6,415 nucleotides of DNA from positions 1 to 6,415 of the forward strand of contig JAURLY010000016.1 in assembly GCA_030830945.1 (NCBI GenBank), read 5' to 3'. This DNA is from Gammaproteobacteria bacterium (lineage in GTDB: Bacteria; Pseudomonadota; Gammaproteobacteria; Pseudomonadales; GM7GCV1). Shown here in pieces: positions 6,397-6,415 of the stretch. A model generated the notes under the pieces. It saw only the letters and a list, made by a program, of their open reading frames with translations. It searched no databases and was not told the origin of the DNA. Numbering within the stretch: the stretch's first letter is position 1; the number at the start of each line of letters is the position of its first letter. The translations under genes were made by a program, and so were the position numbers.

Positions 6397-6415
6397 TTGA
6401 AAAACAACGTATTTA
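6397..6415 (+). CDS. Possible start of a downstream gene (TTG start), cut by the window end
   Basis: TTG at 6397 opens a frame reading MKNNVF, a lysine-rich start like that of an exported protein, and AGG at 6385-6387 lies 9 bases upstream. It begins 28 bases after the sulfatase stop, which would suit an operon. Only six codons are visible, so this is a weak call. Confidence 0.22.

Overview
The window reads as chromosomal DNA from a gram-negative bacterium, most likely a marine or aquatic gammaproteobacterium. The main reason is the order siroheme nitrite/sulfite reductase followed by DUF934, which is known from Pseudomonas and its relatives. A secreted arylsulfatase-type enzyme points to a diet of sulfated polymers. 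All supported genes lie on the + strand. No RNA gene, CRISPR array, insertion sequence or phage gene was seen.

Layout. Positions 2-712 hold the 3' part of an ATP-grasp ligase-like gene whose start is outside the window. A 152-base gap follows, with a good sigma-70 promoter (TTGATG, 16 bases, extended -10 TATAGT). This leads into a siroheme [4Fe-4S] nitrite/sulfite reductase hemoprotein (865-2529), which overlaps a DUF934 gene (2513-3004) by 17 bases. The two look like one translationally coupled sulfite-reduction unit. Two small hairpins lie just after it. A 293-base intergenic region then leads to a 385-residue CPA2 (KefB/KefC-like) cation:proton antiporter that has only the membrane domain (3298-4455). 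After a 161-base gap comes an exported sulfatase with a formylglycine-type active site and a C-terminal Fn3-associated/chitobiase-C-like domain (4617-6368). The last 19 bases may be the start of a further gene using TTG.

Function. The reductase and DUF934 fit assimilatory reduction of sulfite to sulfide for cysteine synthesis. The sulfatase would release sulfate from an organic sulfate ester outside the cytoplasm. Sulfatase and sulfite reductase could therefore feed the same sulfur pool, but the antiporter sits between them and each block seems to have its own promoter, so a shared operon is not supported. The sulfatase gene is visibly more AT-rich than the reductase gene. Hand counts on two single 60-base lines of each give about 38-42% GC against 53-58%, which may mean a different history.

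I do not see a clearly new multi-gene system here. The points most worth checking are the altered formylglycine signature of the sulfatase, the cysteine-free DUF934 partner with no visible electron donor for the reductase, and the antiporter that lacks a regulatory RCK domain.
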